From Candidatus Aerophobetes bacterium Ae_b3b (lineage in GTDB: Bacteria > Aerophobota > Aerophobia > Aerophobales > AE-B3A): a stretch of DNA of 24,529 nt. Shown one piece after another: positions 8,133-17,403 of the stretch. The number at the start of each line of letters is the position of its first letter. Position 1 is the stretch's first letter. The notes under the pieces are model-generated. The model was not told the origin of the DNA, ran no database searches, and saw only the letters and a list, made by a program, of their open reading frames with translations. The stretch spans positions 1 to 24,529 of the forward strand of contig NJBP01000031.1 in assembly GCA_005223085.1 (NCBI GenBank), written 5' to 3'. The position numbers were made by a program, and so were the translations under genes.

Positions 8133-9014
8133 TTATGTTTTAAGCCTCGGGTCTAAAATATCCCTTAAACCGTCACCTAACAGGTTGAGCCCTAGTACCG
8201 AAAATAGTATGGCTATGCCGGGAAAGGTTGCTGCCCACCACGCTCCGCTCACAATATACGAGTAACTTTTGGAGAGCATAGCTCCCCATTCCGGTGTTGG
8301 AGGTTGAGCACCCAGGCCCAGGAAGCCCAATGCTGCGCAGTCAAGAATAGCTGTCGCCAGCATCAGGGTTCCGTATACAATGACGGGTGCCATACTATTT
8401 GGCAAAACATGACGAAAGATAACTCTCCAATTACTGGAGCCTATTGCCTTTTGCACTTCGATGTACTCCATCTCCTTAATGTAGAGCACCGAACTCCTTA
8501 TAATTCTCGCCATTTGGGGAGCGTAGACTATGCCTATGGCAACCATCGCCTTGCTCAATCCCTGACCTATAACTGTCACAATTACTATAGCCAACAGTAA
8601 AGCTGGAAATGCAAACATAATGTCGACCATTCTCATAATCACAGCATCCACCCTTCCCCCATAGTAGCCGGCTGTTACTCCAAAAGTTATGCCCAGAAGC
8701 ATGGCTATTCCAACGGCAACAAAACCTGCACTCAAACTGACCCTGGCTCCATAGAGAATCCTACTGAGAACACATCTTCCCAGAGCATCGGTTCCCAGGG
8801 GCATGCCTTTTATTCCATCTTCACTCCAGAATCCGGGTTTTAAGCTGTTGAATAGTTCCGGAGGAGAAGGAGTGGGATTATTGGGGGCAATATAGTTTGC
8901 CAGTATGGCACACAAAACAAGCACAAGAACAATTACCAGACCAAAAACTGCTGATTTGTTGTATTTAAACCTTCTTATTAATTCTCCAGTTTTTGTCTCT
9001 CTTTTCCTTTCCAT
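8133..9014 (-). CDS. dppC: Dipeptide/oligopeptide ABC transporter permease, DppC type
   Basis: This is an inner-membrane permease of the peptide importer, 293 residues. A cytoplasmic N-terminal region (MERKRETKTGELIRRFKYNK) precedes the first membrane segment, as in DppC/OppC. The periplasmic loop carries the family pattern PLGTDALGRCVLSRILYGAR. The EAA-like loop reads EVQKAIGSSNWRVIFRHVLP, followed by the conserved LPNSMAPVIV stretch. The C-terminus GDGLRDILDPRLK is diagnostic. It begins 6 bases after the dppB stop codon, so the pair is tightly coupled. Confidence 0.93.
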   Translation of the reverse strand: MERKRETKTGELIRRFKYNKSAVFGLVIVLVLVLCAILANYIAPNNPTPSPPELFNSLKPGFWSEDGIKGMPLGTDALGRCVLSRILYGARVSLSAGFVAVGIAMLLGITFGVTAGYYGGRVDAVIMRMVDIMFAFPALLLAIVIVTVIGQGLSKAMVAIGIVYAPQMARIIRSSVLYIKEMEYIEVQKAIGSSNWRVIFRHVLPNSMAPVIVYGTLMLATAILDCAALGFLGLGAQPPTPEWGAMLSKSYSYIVSGAWWAATFPGIAILFSVLGLNLLGDGLRDILDPRLKT

Positions 9015-9020
9015 TTTGTC

Positions 9021-10025
9021 CTATTCATAATGAATTCTCGGGTCGATATATACATACATAATATCCGTTACCAAATTTACAATTACAAACACGAAAGCAA
9101 AAAATAGTACACATCCCTGCACAGCAGGGTAATCCCTCATGCGTACTGCACTTACAACATATCTACCTATTCCCGGCCAGGAGAAAACTGTTTCTGTAAG
9201 AATAGCTCCTGCCAGCAGCAAACCAAAATTTAATCCAATTACTGTAATTACAGGAATCATTGCATTTCTTACCGCGTGTTTGTAGATTACTACTCTCTCT
9301 GATAATCCCTTCGCTCTTTCCGTCCTTATAAAATCCTGTCTCAACACCTCCAGCATACTCGATCTGCTTACTCTGGCGATTGTGGCCATGGGTATGGTTG
9401 CCAGAGCAGTGGAGGGTAGAATTAGATAACGAAGCGTACTTATCAAAGCCGCAAAATTGCCGGTGATTATGCTATCCAGCAAATAAAAACCCGTGATACG
9501 ATGGAAAGGGATGAGGATATTTATACGCCCTCCTATAGGGAGCCATCTCAGGTATACTCCAAAAATCATCATAAGCATAATTCCCAGCCAAAAAACGGGC
9601 ATCGATATACCGAAAAGTGCTATTCCCATAAATGTGTAATCAAGAGCAGAATACTGCTTGGATGCAGAGATAATCCCCGCCATGGTGCCTATAGCTATAG
9701 CCAAAATCATGGCGAAGAAAGTAAGCTCAAATGTATTGGGAAATCTGTCAAGTATCTCTTTAGTTACGTATTCGTTGGACACGATGGAGCGGCCCATATC
9801 GCCATGTAAGGCGCGGTTAAGCCATATTCCATATTGAATATAGATAGGTTTATCCAGTCCATATTTTTCCCTTATCGCATTGATTGTCCGTTGAGATGCG
9901 TGTTCGCCGGCCATCGTTCTTGCAGGATCACCAGGGGCGAGATGTATTAAAGAAAATGCAATAATTGAAGTTCCCAGTAAAACTGGGATTAACATCAGGA
10001 GTCTTTTTATGATATACCACTTCAT
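9021..10025 (-). CDS. dppB: Dipeptide/oligopeptide ABC transporter permease, DppB type
   Basis: This is the partner permease of DppC, 334 residues, full length. It begins MKWYIIKRLLMLIPVLLGTS with the typical first membrane segment, followed by the periplasmic motif LAPGDPAR. The EAA loop is FIRTERAKGLSERVVIYKHA, followed by RNAMIPVIT. The C-terminus ends DPRIHYE, as in the family. It follows the binding-protein gene after about 95 bases that hold an attenuator-like hairpin, the same layout as in both carbohydrate importers of this window. Confidence 0.93.
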   Translation of the reverse strand: MKWYIIKRLLMLIPVLLGTSIIAFSLIHLAPGDPARTMAGEHASQRTINAIREKYGLDKPIYIQYGIWLNRALHGDMGRSIVSNEYVTKEILDRFPNTFELTFFAMILAIAIGTMAGIISASKQYSALDYTFMGIALFGISMPVFWLGIMLMMIFGVYLRWLPIGGRINILIPFHRITGFYLLDSIITGNFAALISTLRYLILPSTALATIPMATIARVSRSSMLEVLRQDFIRTERAKGLSERVVIYKHAVRNAMIPVITVIGLNFGLLLAGAILTETVFSWPGIGRYVVSAVRMRDYPAVQGCVLFFAFVFVIVNLVTDIMYVYIDPRIHYE

Positions 10026-10051
10026 TTGCTAGTTCCTATTTTAGAAAGCAT

Positions 10052-10098
10052 AAAATAAAGGGTCGACAATCCCTATATTAAAGATCGCCGACCCTTTA
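10052..10098 (-). terminator. Attenuator-like hairpin between peptide-binding protein gene and dppB
   Basis: TAAAGGGTCG (10056-10065) and CGACCCTTTA (10089-10098) are perfect 10-base complements. Read on the minus strand the hairpin is followed by only TTTT, so it is a partial terminator or an mRNA-stabilising 3' end. It lies directly after the binding-protein stop codon (10121) and before dppB (10025), and probably raises binding protein over channel subunits. Confidence 0.6.
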
Positions 10099-10120
10099 GC
10101 CTAAACAAAAACAGTCTCTC

Positions 10121-11767
10121 TTATTCTATCCACACAGGGTAGAAGAACTTTCTCGAGGTGGGATGGAGGACATAACCCTGCACATTTGCCCTGAAGACTA
10201 CATTCTGGTTCGAATGAGCCAGATACACCCAGGGAGCAGCTTCGTGTATCATTTCCTGCACTTTCTGGTAGTATTCTGCTCTTTTTGACTCATCATAGGT
10301 TTGTAATGCCTTGGACAGTAAATCTTGGGCTTCTTCATCATTGTAGAAGCCGTAGTTCCCGGCCGTACCTATTGAACAAGCATTCGGTCCATATAGTACA
10401 TTCATAAAGTTGTCCGGGTCTCCATTGTCACCGGTCCATCCCAGAAGGCACATCTGATGGTTTCCAGCTTCGGTTTCCTGAAGATAGGTGCCCCAATCCA
10501 CTTGATAAATTCTTACGGTTATACCCACAGCGGCTAAATAACCTTGAATCGCTTCCCCAATCTTGGGAGGGTCGAACATATAAGGTCTGGAAACAGGCAT
10601 TACATACAAAGTGACCTCGAAGCCGTCTGGATATCCTGCTTCTGCCAAAAGTTTTTTGGCTTTTTGGGGGTCGTAGGGATAGTCTTCTATATCATCATTG
10701 TATCCCAGCATAAATGGGGGCATCCCGTTCTTTGCCACTATGGCCGTTCCCTTATAGAGATTATCCACTATCGACTTCTTATCAATGGCATAGTTAATTG
10801 CCTGTCTCACCTTTTTCTTGGTGAGAGGTTCAAAATATCCGGGAGTTTTAACCCAGGGCTCATCCGCGTCACGCACTCCATTTGCATTTGCATCTTTATA
10901 TCCATAGCCAGTATTCATAGCCATATACCCGACATTCATTCCTGGTTCTGTTAGAAGTTTTAAATCTGGATTAGATTTTATTCTATCGAAATGAGTGGGA
11001 TCTGGATACTCTATTCCCTGGACTTCGCCCACTTCTAAAGCCATCAGTCTTGCCGAAGGATCAGGGACGACCTTGAAGATTAATCTGTCCAGTTTAGGTC
11101 TTTCACGCCAATAATTATCATTAGCCTCTAGGGCGATGTGGTCAGCTTTCACCCACTCAACGAACTTAAACGGACCCGTTCCCGCAGGGTGTTTAAAAGT
11201 ATCCGGGCCCCATTTGGCCGCATTGGTGGGACTGACAATATTAACGGTGAACATGGCCAGACTGGTCATTATTGAGGCGTTTACCGTTTTCAGGACGAGT
11301 TTTACTGTGTAGTCGTCAATCTTTACTACTTTCTCTACATCACTGAACATGTATCCCCAATACGCCCATTCTCCATAATCATGCCAGGGAAGATAACCTT
11401 TATCATACTGTCTTCTCAAGGAGAATACCACCGCGTCGGCATTGAAGTCGGTCCCATCGTGGAATTTAACTCCTTTTCTCAAGTGAAAGGTAATTTCCTT
11501 TCCATCTTTAGATGTCTCCCATGAGGTGGCTAAACAGGGTTGTATTTCTGTAGAACCTGATTTATATTCAACTAAACCGTCAAAAATATTATCCATTCTC
11601 TGGATAGATTCTCCATCGGTTACGTCTGCAGGATCCAATCTAACTGCATCTCCACTGCTACCAAAAACTAGTGTTCCCCCAGCCTGGGCGGCTGAGCCAA
11701 CCAAGGTAGTGCTGCATATTAAACCCACTGCTATCAGCAGAACCAACCATATTTTACTTTTCATCAT
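10121..11767 (-). CDS. dppA: Peptide/oligopeptide ABC transporter substrate-binding protein (family 5)
   Basis: This periplasmic binding protein captures di- or oligopeptides (some members bind other ligands) for the DppBCDF importer. From ATG 11767 it has 548 residues. AAAGGAG lies about 6 bases before this ATGATG, while an in-frame ATG 24 bases upstream has no good ribosome site. Residues 1-29 form a signal peptide cleaved after AQA, with no lipobox. Family-5 signatures are visible: FHLRKGVKFHDGTDFNADAV, GTGPFKFVEW and the RQAINYAIDK region. An aspartate/asparagine-rich stretch (DANANGVRDAD, about residues 292-302) looks like a calcium-binding loop. The transporter is complete in this operon. 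Confidence 0.92.
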   Translation of the reverse strand: MMKSKIWLVLLIAVGLICSTTLVGSAAQAGGTLVFGSSGDAVRLDPADVTDGESIQRMDNIFDGLVEYKSGSTEIQPCLATSWETSKDGKEITFHLRKGVKFHDGTDFNADAVVFSLRRQYDKGYLPWHDYGEWAYWGYMFSDVEKVVKIDDYTVKLVLKTVNASIMTSLAMFTVNIVSPTNAAKWGPDTFKHPAGTGPFKFVEWVKADHIALEANDNYWRERPKLDRLIFKVVPDPSARLMALEVGEVQGIEYPDPTHFDRIKSNPDLKLLTEPGMNVGYMAMNTGYGYKDANANGVRDADEPWVKTPGYFEPLTKKKVRQAINYAIDKKSIVDNLYKGTAIVAKNGMPPFMLGYNDDIEDYPYDPQKAKKLLAEAGYPDGFEVTLYVMPVSRPYMFDPPKIGEAIQGYLAAVGITVRIYQVDWGTYLQETEAGNHQMCLLGWTGDNGDPDNFMNVLYGPNACSIGTAGNYGFYNDEEAQDLLSKALQTYDESKRAEYYQKVQEMIHEAAPWVYLAHSNQNVVFRANVQGYVLHPTSRKFFYPVWIE

Positions 11768-11856
11768 TTCCTTCTCCTTTCCATATCTCATGACTAAGTT
11801 TACTGAATTTTGGGCTCTTTGCTCACCCCCTTTTCCTTAATTTGGACTCGAGATAC

Positions 11857-11903
11857 TCGAGGGGGGAAATATCCCCCCTCGACGGCTCGATCGGCAAAGC
11901 CGA
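11857..11903. repeat. GC-rich hairpin cluster in the leader of the peptide importer
   Basis: TCGAGGGGGG (11857-11866) and CCCCCCTCGA (11873-11882) form a perfect 10-bp stem with a 6-base loop. TCGGC/GCCGA (11891-11895 with 11899-11903) forms a second. Just beyond, 11904-11930 repeats the motif TCGAG several times and can form more short stems. The block is far richer in GC than its surroundings. It has no U-tract on the minus strand, so it is not a standard terminator of the hslU transcript. It may be a repeat element or a structured leader of the peptide importer. Confidence 0.6.
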
Positions 11904-11977
11904 CTCTCGCTTCACTCGAGCAAGTCGAGCCTGCTCCCCTCTTTTTTCTGATATTTGGTCTACCGAGGTTTACTTGA

Positions 11978-12020
11978 CAATAATTCAGAGAGATTATTGA
12001 AATTCCTATACCTTGGAATT
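11978..12020. repeat. Two adjacent inverted repeats with equal 8-base spacers
   Basis: CAATAAT (11978-11984) pairs with ATTATTG (11993-11999), and AATTCC (12001-12006) pairs with GGAATT (12015-12020). Both have 8-base spacers and are separated by one base. They lie 30-75 bases downstream of the proposed transcription start of the peptide importer operon on the minus strand. They could be repressor half-sites or small leader hairpins. Confidence 0.4.
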
Positions 12021-12058
12021 AGCAAACCTTAACCCTATTTGCTTAAGAGGTGCTTTTT

Positions 12059-12086
12059 AATTTATCATCCTCAGTGATTTTGTCAA
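12059..12086 (-). promoter_or_regulatory. Predicted sigma-70 promoter of the peptide importer operon
   Basis: On the minus strand a perfect -35 TTGACA (12086-12081) is followed after 16 bases by TAAATT (12064-12059), 4 of 6 matches to TATAAT. It lies just after the hslU stop codon (12098). A start near 12052 would give a leader of roughly 285 bases before ATG 11767. Confidence 0.55.
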
Positions 12087-12097
12087 GAACGCTATCA

Positions 12098-13462
12098 TCA
12101 CAGGATGTAGCGGGAAAGATCTTCACTCTCCACGATATCTTTGAGCCTTTTTTTGACGTAGCTAGAGGCGATGGTAAGGGACTTTCGCCTCATTTTGGAA
12201 GCATTGAAGCTGATATCTTCCAGAAGCTTTTCCATAACGGTGTAAAGCCTCCTGGCCCCGATGTCCTCGCTTCGCTCATTCACCAGAGATGCCAGATGAG
12301 CGATTTCCTTAATTGCGCTTTCCTCGAAGGTTAATTGTATCCCTTCGGTTTTCATCAAAGCTTGATACTGCTTTATTAAAGCAGTATCAGGTTCGGTTAG
12401 GATGCGCTCGAAGTCCTTCTGGGTAAGTCTATTCAATTCGACCCGAATGGGAAATCTTCCCTGAAGTTCGGGGATCAAGTCGGAAGGAGAAGCAGCATGA
12501 AAGGCCCCGGCAGCGATAAAGAGAATATGATCGCTTTTGATGGCCCCATAACGGGTAGCTACAGTAGTTCCCTCAACAATAGGCAGAAGATCTCTCTGCA
12601 CTCCTTCCCGGGAGACGTCTATTTTATCCACTCCTCCTCCCCCGGCAACCTTATCTATCTCATCAATGAATATTATACCGGAGTTTTCCGCACGACCGAT
12701 TGCTTCCTCCATGACTTTGTCTTTGTCTATCAGCTTTTGGGACTCCTCCTCCAGGATAATCTGGCGAGCTTCCTTTATGGGGGCCTTTCGGTCTCGAGGA
12801 CGTTTTGGTAACATATCACCCAGCAGATCTTGAAAGTTCATCCCCATCTGTTCTACTCCGGCACTACTGAATATCTCTATCATAGGAGTGAACTTATCGG
12901 TTGCCTTGATCTCAATTAATCTATCTTCCAGTTCCTTATTCTTCAGTTTCTCTCTTAGTCTTTTTCTGGTGTTCTTTGCTTTTTTAATCCGCTCATCCTC
13001 CTCAAGCTCTCCTCCTTTGTGGGAAATCGAGGTACTTTGGGGAAGAGGAAGGAGAATATTCAGAAGTCTTTCTTCAGTCAATCTCTTCGCCTTCTCCCTT
13101 ACTTTTTTCATCATCTCCATTTTCACTGTGTGTACCGCCACATTGGTAAGATCCCTTACCATGGACTCTACATCCCTTCCCACATAACCTACTTCGGTGT
13201 ATTTACTTGCCTCCACCTTTATGAAAGGTGCCTGGGCTAGTTGAGCTAACCTTCTGGCAATCTCTGTCTTTCCTATGCCCGTCGGGCCTATCATGATGAT
13301 ATTCTTGGGAGCTACTTCGTCTCTAAGTTTAGGAGGAAGCTTTTGCCGCCGCCATCTATTTCGCAGGGCAATTGCCACCGCCCGCTTAGCATCATCCTGC
13401 CCTATAATGTATTTGCCCAGCTCCTTTACTATGATAGGAGGGGTAAGCCATTTTTCCCTCAT
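12098..13462 (-). CDS. hslU: ATP-dependent protease ATPase subunit HslU (ClpY)
   Basis: This AAA+ unfoldase feeds proteins into the HslV peptidase. It has 454 residues, slightly above the usual 440-470 midpoint. Walker A is GPTGIGKT (59-66), the pore loop is GYVGRD (92-97), Walker B is IIFIDEID (263-270), the arginine-finger region is QGRFPIR (334-340), and sensor 2 is GARRL (402-406). The intermediate I-domain lies at about 110-240 and is lysine/glutamate-rich. The C-terminal tail ends LSRYIL, the segment that docks into HslV and activates it. ATG 13462 has a clear GAGGAG site. It is the last gene of the topA-xerC-hslV-hslU block, 68 bases after hslV. Confidence 0.97.
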   Translation of the reverse strand: MREKWLTPPIIVKELGKYIIGQDDAKRAVAIALRNRWRRQKLPPKLRDEVAPKNIIMIGPTGIGKTEIARRLAQLAQAPFIKVEASKYTEVGYVGRDVESMVRDLTNVAVHTVKMEMMKKVREKAKRLTEERLLNILLPLPQSTSISHKGGELEEDERIKKAKNTRKRLREKLKNKELEDRLIEIKATDKFTPMIEIFSSAGVEQMGMNFQDLLGDMLPKRPRDRKAPIKEARQIILEEESQKLIDKDKVMEEAIGRAENSGIIFIDEIDKVAGGGGVDKIDVSREGVQRDLLPIVEGTTVATRYGAIKSDHILFIAAGAFHAASPSDLIPELQGRFPIRVELNRLTQKDFERILTEPDTALIKQYQALMKTEGIQLTFEESAIKEIAHLASLVNERSEDIGARRLYTVMEKLLEDISFNASKMRRKSLTIASSYVKKRLKDIVESEDLSRYIL

Positions 13463-13530
13463 TTTTTATCTCCTCAATGGTTTTAAAAGTGTTAATCGCT
13501 AAGAAAGCGTTTTTGATCTTCTTTTTTTTA

Positions 13531-14058
13531 TCATAATTCCTCAACACTAATCTGATTATTAGTATAAATACAGATAGAGGCGGCTATAGTCATAGCTGTC
13601 TCCACGATTTTTCTGGGAGGATAATCTGTGTGGTCAGCCAAGGCTTGAGCTGCTGCCTGGGCAAAGCCGGCTCCTGAGCCGATGGCTACTACTCTGTCAT
13701 CAGGTTCGATCACATCTCCGTTACCTGAGATAATAAAGGATTTTTCCTTATCAGCCACGATCATTAGAGCCTCCAGTCTGCGCAATATCTTATCCTGCCG
13801 CCAGTCTTTTACCAGCTCTAATGAAGCCCGGGCAAGATTTCCCTGATACTGTTCAATCTTCTTTTCGAACCTCTCAAAGAGGGTAAGGGCATCAGCAATG
13901 GCTCCAGCAAAGCCAGCTAAAACGCGTCCTTTATAAAGTCTCCTTATCTTCTGGGCCTTGTGTTTCATAACTATGTTCTCGAAAGTAACCTGCCCATCAC
14001 CGGCAATAGCCACTTTGTCTTTATCTCTCACTGCCAAGATAGTAGTTGAGCGAATCAT
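13531..14058 (-). CDS. hslV: ATP-dependent protease peptidase subunit HslV (ClpQ)
   Basis: This proteasome-related threonine protease works with HslU. It has 175 residues, normal length. The nucleophile should be T5: MIRS is a four-residue propeptide and the mature chain begins TTILAV. Other active-site positions are in place: D21 in AGDGQ, K37 and S128 in IGSGAG. AAAGGAGGT lies just before ATG 14058, and the xerC stop is only 11 bases upstream, so the two are tightly coupled. The order xerC-hslV-hslU is a well-known conserved cluster, for example in Firmicutes. Confidence 0.97.
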   Translation of the reverse strand: MIRSTTILAVRDKDKVAIAGDGQVTFENIVMKHKAQKIRRLYKGRVLAGFAGAIADALTLFERFEKKIEQYQGNLARASLELVKDWRQDKILRRLEALMIVADKEKSFIISGNGDVIEPDDRVVAIGSGAGFAQAAAQALADHTDYPPRKIVETAMTIAASICIYTNNQISVEEL

Positions 14059-14069
14059 CTAACCTCCTT

Positions 14070-14957
14070 TTATGCCCTGGGGTGCGTGGCTTGATAAATC
14101 TTCTTGAGTCTCCTGGTGTTTAAATGGGTATAGACCTGAGTAGTGGAGAGCCGTTCGTGACCTAAAAGTTCCTGGATACTGCGTATATCTGCTCCCCGGT
14201 TCAAAAGATGGGTAGCAAAGGAATGACGCAGTATGTGTGGACCGGCTGCCTTTTGAATGTTGGCTAATTCCAGGTATTGATTCATTTTTTTTCGCAAAGA
14301 CCTGTCGGAGAGTCTTCCTCCGAATCTATTGATAAAAAGGGCCTTTACTCCAGGTTTTACTTCCTCTTTTCTCATGGGTAAATATGTGATTAGTGCTTTA
14401 ACGGCATAACTTCCCATCGGTATTATCCTTTCTTTGGAGCCTTTACCTCTAACCTTCACCGTCTCTGACCCAAAGTCAAGATCCTCAACCTCAAGGTTTA
14501 CTAACTCAGCCGCTCTCATTCCAGTGGCATATAAAAGTTCCAGAATTGCTCTATCCCGAAGGCGAATAAAATCCTCTCCTTTTGCTGCATTGAGAAGTCT
14601 TTGCACCTCTTCCTCCTCCAGATAAGCCGGGATTTTTCTTCCCTGTTTTGGGCCTCGCATACCAGACAGAGGAAAAGATCCTAGGTGTCCCTTCAAATAG
14701 AGAAAATGAAAGAAGCTTCGTAAAGAAGCAACTCTTCGGGCGAGAGTAGATTTTCTCCTTTCTTTTTTTTGGAGTAGGCCCAGATACTCTCGTACCTCAG
14801 GATAGCCTACTTCTTTCAAATCTTCCTTCTGGAAATGGAGAAATTTTAAAAAATCCTTCACATCACTGGTATAGCTCTTAACCGTGGACGAGGAAAGATT
14901 TTTTTCCTCTTCCAGGAAACGATGAAATCTATCCAGCCAATTTATTTCTAGCTCCAT
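14070..14957 (-). CDS. xerC: Tyrosine recombinase XerC
   Basis: This site-specific recombinase resolves chromosome dimers at dif. It has 295 residues from ATG 14957. An upstream in-frame extension to 15092 would overlap the end of topA by about 100 bases and adds no conserved sequence, so it is rejected. The SAM-like N-terminal core-binding domain covers about 1-90. All catalytic residues are visible: R148 (ATGMRAAEL), K172 (GKGSKER), H241 and R244 (HILRHSF), H267 (LLGHERLS) and nucleophile Y276 (TTQVYTHLN). No strong ribosome site precedes ATG 14957, so coupling to topA 29 bases upstream is likely. No mobile-element context, so this is the chromosomal enzyme rather than a phage integrase. 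Confidence 0.94.
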   Translation of the reverse strand: MELEINWLDRFHRFLEEEKNLSSSTVKSYTSDVKDFLKFLHFQKEDLKEVGYPEVREYLGLLQKKERRKSTLARRVASLRSFFHFLYLKGHLGSFPLSGMRGPKQGRKIPAYLEEEEVQRLLNAAKGEDFIRLRDRAILELLYATGMRAAELVNLEVEDLDFGSETVKVRGKGSKERIIPMGSYAVKALITYLPMRKEEVKPGVKALFINRFGGRLSDRSLRKKMNQYLELANIQKAAGPHILRHSFATHLLNRGADIRSIQELLGHERLSTTQVYTHLNTRRLKKIYQATHPRA

Positions 14958-14986
14958 AGAAATTTGCCACAAGGGGACTGACTGCT

Positions 14987-17110
14987 TTAGCTGCCAGTAG
15001 TTGACCTTCTTTTCATTATTTTGAAAGGGACTCTGCCCAGTTTGAGTTCTTCGACCAGAAACTCTTCTATTCTTTTTCCACACTCTGGACACTTTAAGCC
15101 ATTCTTAACCTTTACCAGATAAGAATTCCCGCAATGAGGACAATTTTCTACCACCGGTTCGGTTTTCAAAACAAACCGGCATTGAGGAAACCTCGAGCAG
15201 CCATAGAAAATACTACCCTTTTTGGATGATCTCTCGATGATCTCTCCCTCACAGCCCGGGGAAGGACATCTAACTCCGGTCTTTTGAGTTACTTTCCTGG
15301 TGTTCTTACAGCGAGGATAATTAGAACAAGCAAGAAATTCTCCGTAGCGGCCGAATTTAAGAACCATTTTCCCTCCGCATTTCTCACATTTAAGAGATGA
15401 GGCTTTCCATCCCTCTTTTTTGATATCCTTCATCTTTTGTTCAGCCGCCTCGAGGTCTTTCTTAAAATGATGATAAAAATCGCCTACTAAATCAGCCCAG
15501 GGTCTTTCCCCCTGTTCCACTGCATCCAGACCTTCCTCCATCTGGGCGGTGAAATGAGGGTCAAGGAGAGTGGAAAAACTATTCACCAGAAGGTCATTCA
15601 CCACTCTTGCCAGGGGTGTAGGAACGAACCAACCCCTAGTAGATTTCACATAACCCCTTTTCTTAATGGTGAAGATAATGGGAGCATAAGTGCTCGGCCT
15701 TCCGATTCCCTTTTCTTCCAGGGCTTTAATCAGACTAGCTTCGGTGTATCGGGGAAGTGCTTTGGTAAATTGCTGTTTTGAGCTAAGCTCTTCTAACTTT
15801 AACTTTTCATTTTCTTTGACCACTGGCAGACTCTCATCTTTTTCAGCTTTCTCTTTATAAATTAGAAGATAGCCGGGAAATCTAATTTTTCGACTCTCGG
15901 CTTTAAAAAGATATACTCCTCCCTGAATGTCTACTTTAACTGTGTCTATAACCGCCCTTTCCATTTGAGAGGCGATGAATTTTCTCCAGATGAGCTGGTA
16001 GAGTTTATAATGAGGATTTGATAAGTACTTTTTTACTCTCTCCGGATCTCGCTTGATCCTGGTTGGTCGTATAGCTTCGTGAGCATCCTGACTCGATTTT
16101 CTGTTCCTGTAATAAGGGATTTTTGAAGGTAGAAATTCTTCTCCTAATTTCTTCTTTATATACTCTCGTGCCTCCTTCTGTGCTTCCTTGGCCACCCGGA
16201 CAGAATCTGTCCGCATATAGGTAATAAGACCTACTCTTCCCTCAGATCCAATCTCCTGGCCCTCGTAAAGATCCTGGGCTAGCTTCATGGTGCGGGCTGC
16301 CGAAAACCTCAGGTTATAAGCGGCTGCCTGCTGTAAGGTGCTGGTGGTAAAGGGAGGCTGGGGAGATTTCTTCTTCTCTTCTCTTCTTACCCTTATAATC
16401 TGGTAGCTCTGCTCTTTTATTTTTTCCGCAATTTCCTTTACCTGAGCTTCGCTACTTATTTTTACCTTTTGGCTATCAATCAGGGAAAGTTTCGCCTCCA
16501 GGCAAGCCTTTTTGAGAGATAACCCAAATCTGGCCTTGACTATCCAGTACTCCTCTGGTCTAAATTTTTCTATCTCATTTTCTCGATCACAGATAAGCCG
16601 AACCGCTACTGACTGGACCCTTCCGGCAGAGAGTCCTCTCTTTACCTTCTCCCAGAGAAGGGGCGAGAGCTTATATCCCACTAATCTATCTAATATTCTT
16701 CTTCCCTGCTGAGCGTTCACTTTATTAAGGTCGACCTGGCCAGGTCTTTTAATAGCCTCACGGATAGCTTCTCTAGTGACCTGATTGAAAACTATTCTTG
16801 CCTTGTCCGGATGAGCTAGCTCCTGGGAAAGATGCCAGGAAATCGCCTCTCCCTCTCTATCTATATCCGTAGCCAGATAGACCTTTTCTATCTGGCGGCT
16901 TAAATCCTTTAATTTCTTGACTACTTTCCTTTTTCCAGGGATTATGCGGTAGGCCGGTTTAAACCCATTTTCTATATCTATCCCCAAATTTTTCTTGGGT
17001 AGATCTTTTATATGCCCATAGCAGGACTCCACCCGAAAATCCTTACCCAGGAACTTATTTATGGTTTTAGCCTTGGCTGGCGATTCTACAATGACTAAAT
17101 TTTTAGGCAT
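14987..17110 (-). CDS. topA: DNA topoisomerase I (type IA)
   Basis: This enzyme relaxes negative supercoils. It has 707 residues. The Toprim domain carries VESPAK (8-13) and the acidic motif TDIDREGE (81-88). The catalytic tyrosine is Y298 in ITYMRTDS. EKGIGRPSTYAPII (466-479) is the usual domain III/IV motif. Three C-terminal zinc ribbons follow: C575/C578/C595/C601, C615/C620/C638/C644 and C657/C660/C674/C677. The tail after 690 is basic. It heads the minus-strand block with xerC, hslV and hslU. The trmFO gene often found between topA and xerC in Firmicutes is absent. Confidence 0.97.
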   Translation of the reverse strand: MPKNLVIVESPAKAKTINKFLGKDFRVESCYGHIKDLPKKNLGIDIENGFKPAYRIIPGKRKVVKKLKDLSRQIEKVYLATDIDREGEAISWHLSQELAHPDKARIVFNQVTREAIREAIKRPGQVDLNKVNAQQGRRILDRLVGYKLSPLLWEKVKRGLSAGRVQSVAVRLICDRENEIEKFRPEEYWIVKARFGLSLKKACLEAKLSLIDSQKVKISSEAQVKEIAEKIKEQSYQIIRVRREEKKKSPQPPFTTSTLQQAAAYNLRFSAARTMKLAQDLYEGQEIGSEGRVGLITYMRTDSVRVAKEAQKEAREYIKKKLGEEFLPSKIPYYRNRKSSQDAHEAIRPTRIKRDPERVKKYLSNPHYKLYQLIWRKFIASQMERAVIDTVKVDIQGGVYLFKAESRKIRFPGYLLIYKEKAEKDESLPVVKENEKLKLEELSSKQQFTKALPRYTEASLIKALEEKGIGRPSTYAPIIFTIKKRGYVKSTRGWFVPTPLARVVNDLLVNSFSTLLDPHFTAQMEEGLDAVEQGERPWADLVGDFYHHFKKDLEAAEQKMKDIKKEGWKASSLKCEKCGGKMVLKFGRYGEFLACSNYPRCKNTRKVTQKTGVRCPSPGCEGEIIERSSKKGSIFYGCSRFPQCRFVLKTEPVVENCPHCGNSYLVKVKNGLKCPECGKRIEEFLVEELKLGRVPFKIMKRRSTTGS

Positions 17111-17172
17111 CTTTATTCATGTTTTTAATTAGTTTTTTCTATTAGTAACTTGTGGTTAGCTTGCTCAAGAGT

Positions 17173-17200
17173 ACCATAGGACAGAAAAAAATTTTGTCAA
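17173..17200 (-). promoter_or_regulatory. Predicted sigma-70 promoter of topA
   Basis: On the minus strand TTGACA (17200-17195) is followed after 16 bases by TATGGT (17178-17173), which matches the -10 consensus at 4 of 6 positions. The start would lie near 17166, about 55 bases before ATG 17110. It probably drives topA-xerC-hslV-hslU. Confidence 0.6.
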
Positions 17201-17328
17201 GGGTTTGACTGGCCGCCTGATGCCTGTTCATAAATCAAGGAAATGAAAGACCTGTCTGAAAGCCATAAAGAGTCGGCTAAAATATTAAAAACGTCATAAT
17301 TATCGATTTGGTGACAATTTTTATAAAC

Positions 17329-17357
17329 TTGACAGGATAATTGACTTATATTAATTA
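17329..17357 (+). promoter_or_regulatory. Possible promoter of the one-carbon enzyme genes
   Basis: A perfect -35 TTGACA (17329-17334) is followed by a very AT-rich stretch. TAATTA begins 17 bases later at 17352 and TATTAA begins after 14 bases, and neither is a strong -10. A strong ribosome site (AAAGGAGTG) and ATG 17404 come about 50 bases downstream. The -35 and its position are convincing, the -10 is not. Confidence 0.4.
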
Positions 17358-17403
17358 GTTATAGAACTAAAAATGATTACATTCGATAAAGAAAGGAGTG
17401 AAA

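Noticed and set aside
10544-10954. Plus-strand frame of 136 codons opposite the peptide-binding protein gene
   Set aside because: Isoleucine/histidine-rich antisense translation without ribosome site; the minus-strand gene is well supported.
12497-13240. Several plus-strand frames of 73-104 codons opposite hslU
   Set aside because: They are antisense shadows: low-complexity serine/phenylalanine-rich translations, no ribosome sites, while hslU on the other strand is complete with all motifs.
13497-13515. CGCT-AAGAA-AGCG followed by TTTTT between hslV and hslU
   Set aside because: The T-run is on the plus strand, but the genes run on the minus strand, and the stem is only 4 bp.
14958-15092. 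Longer XerC reading frame starting at 15092
   Set aside because: It would overlap the end of topA by about 100 bases, is rich in basic and polar residues unlike XerC N-termini, and the XerC core-binding domain begins normally from ATG 14957.
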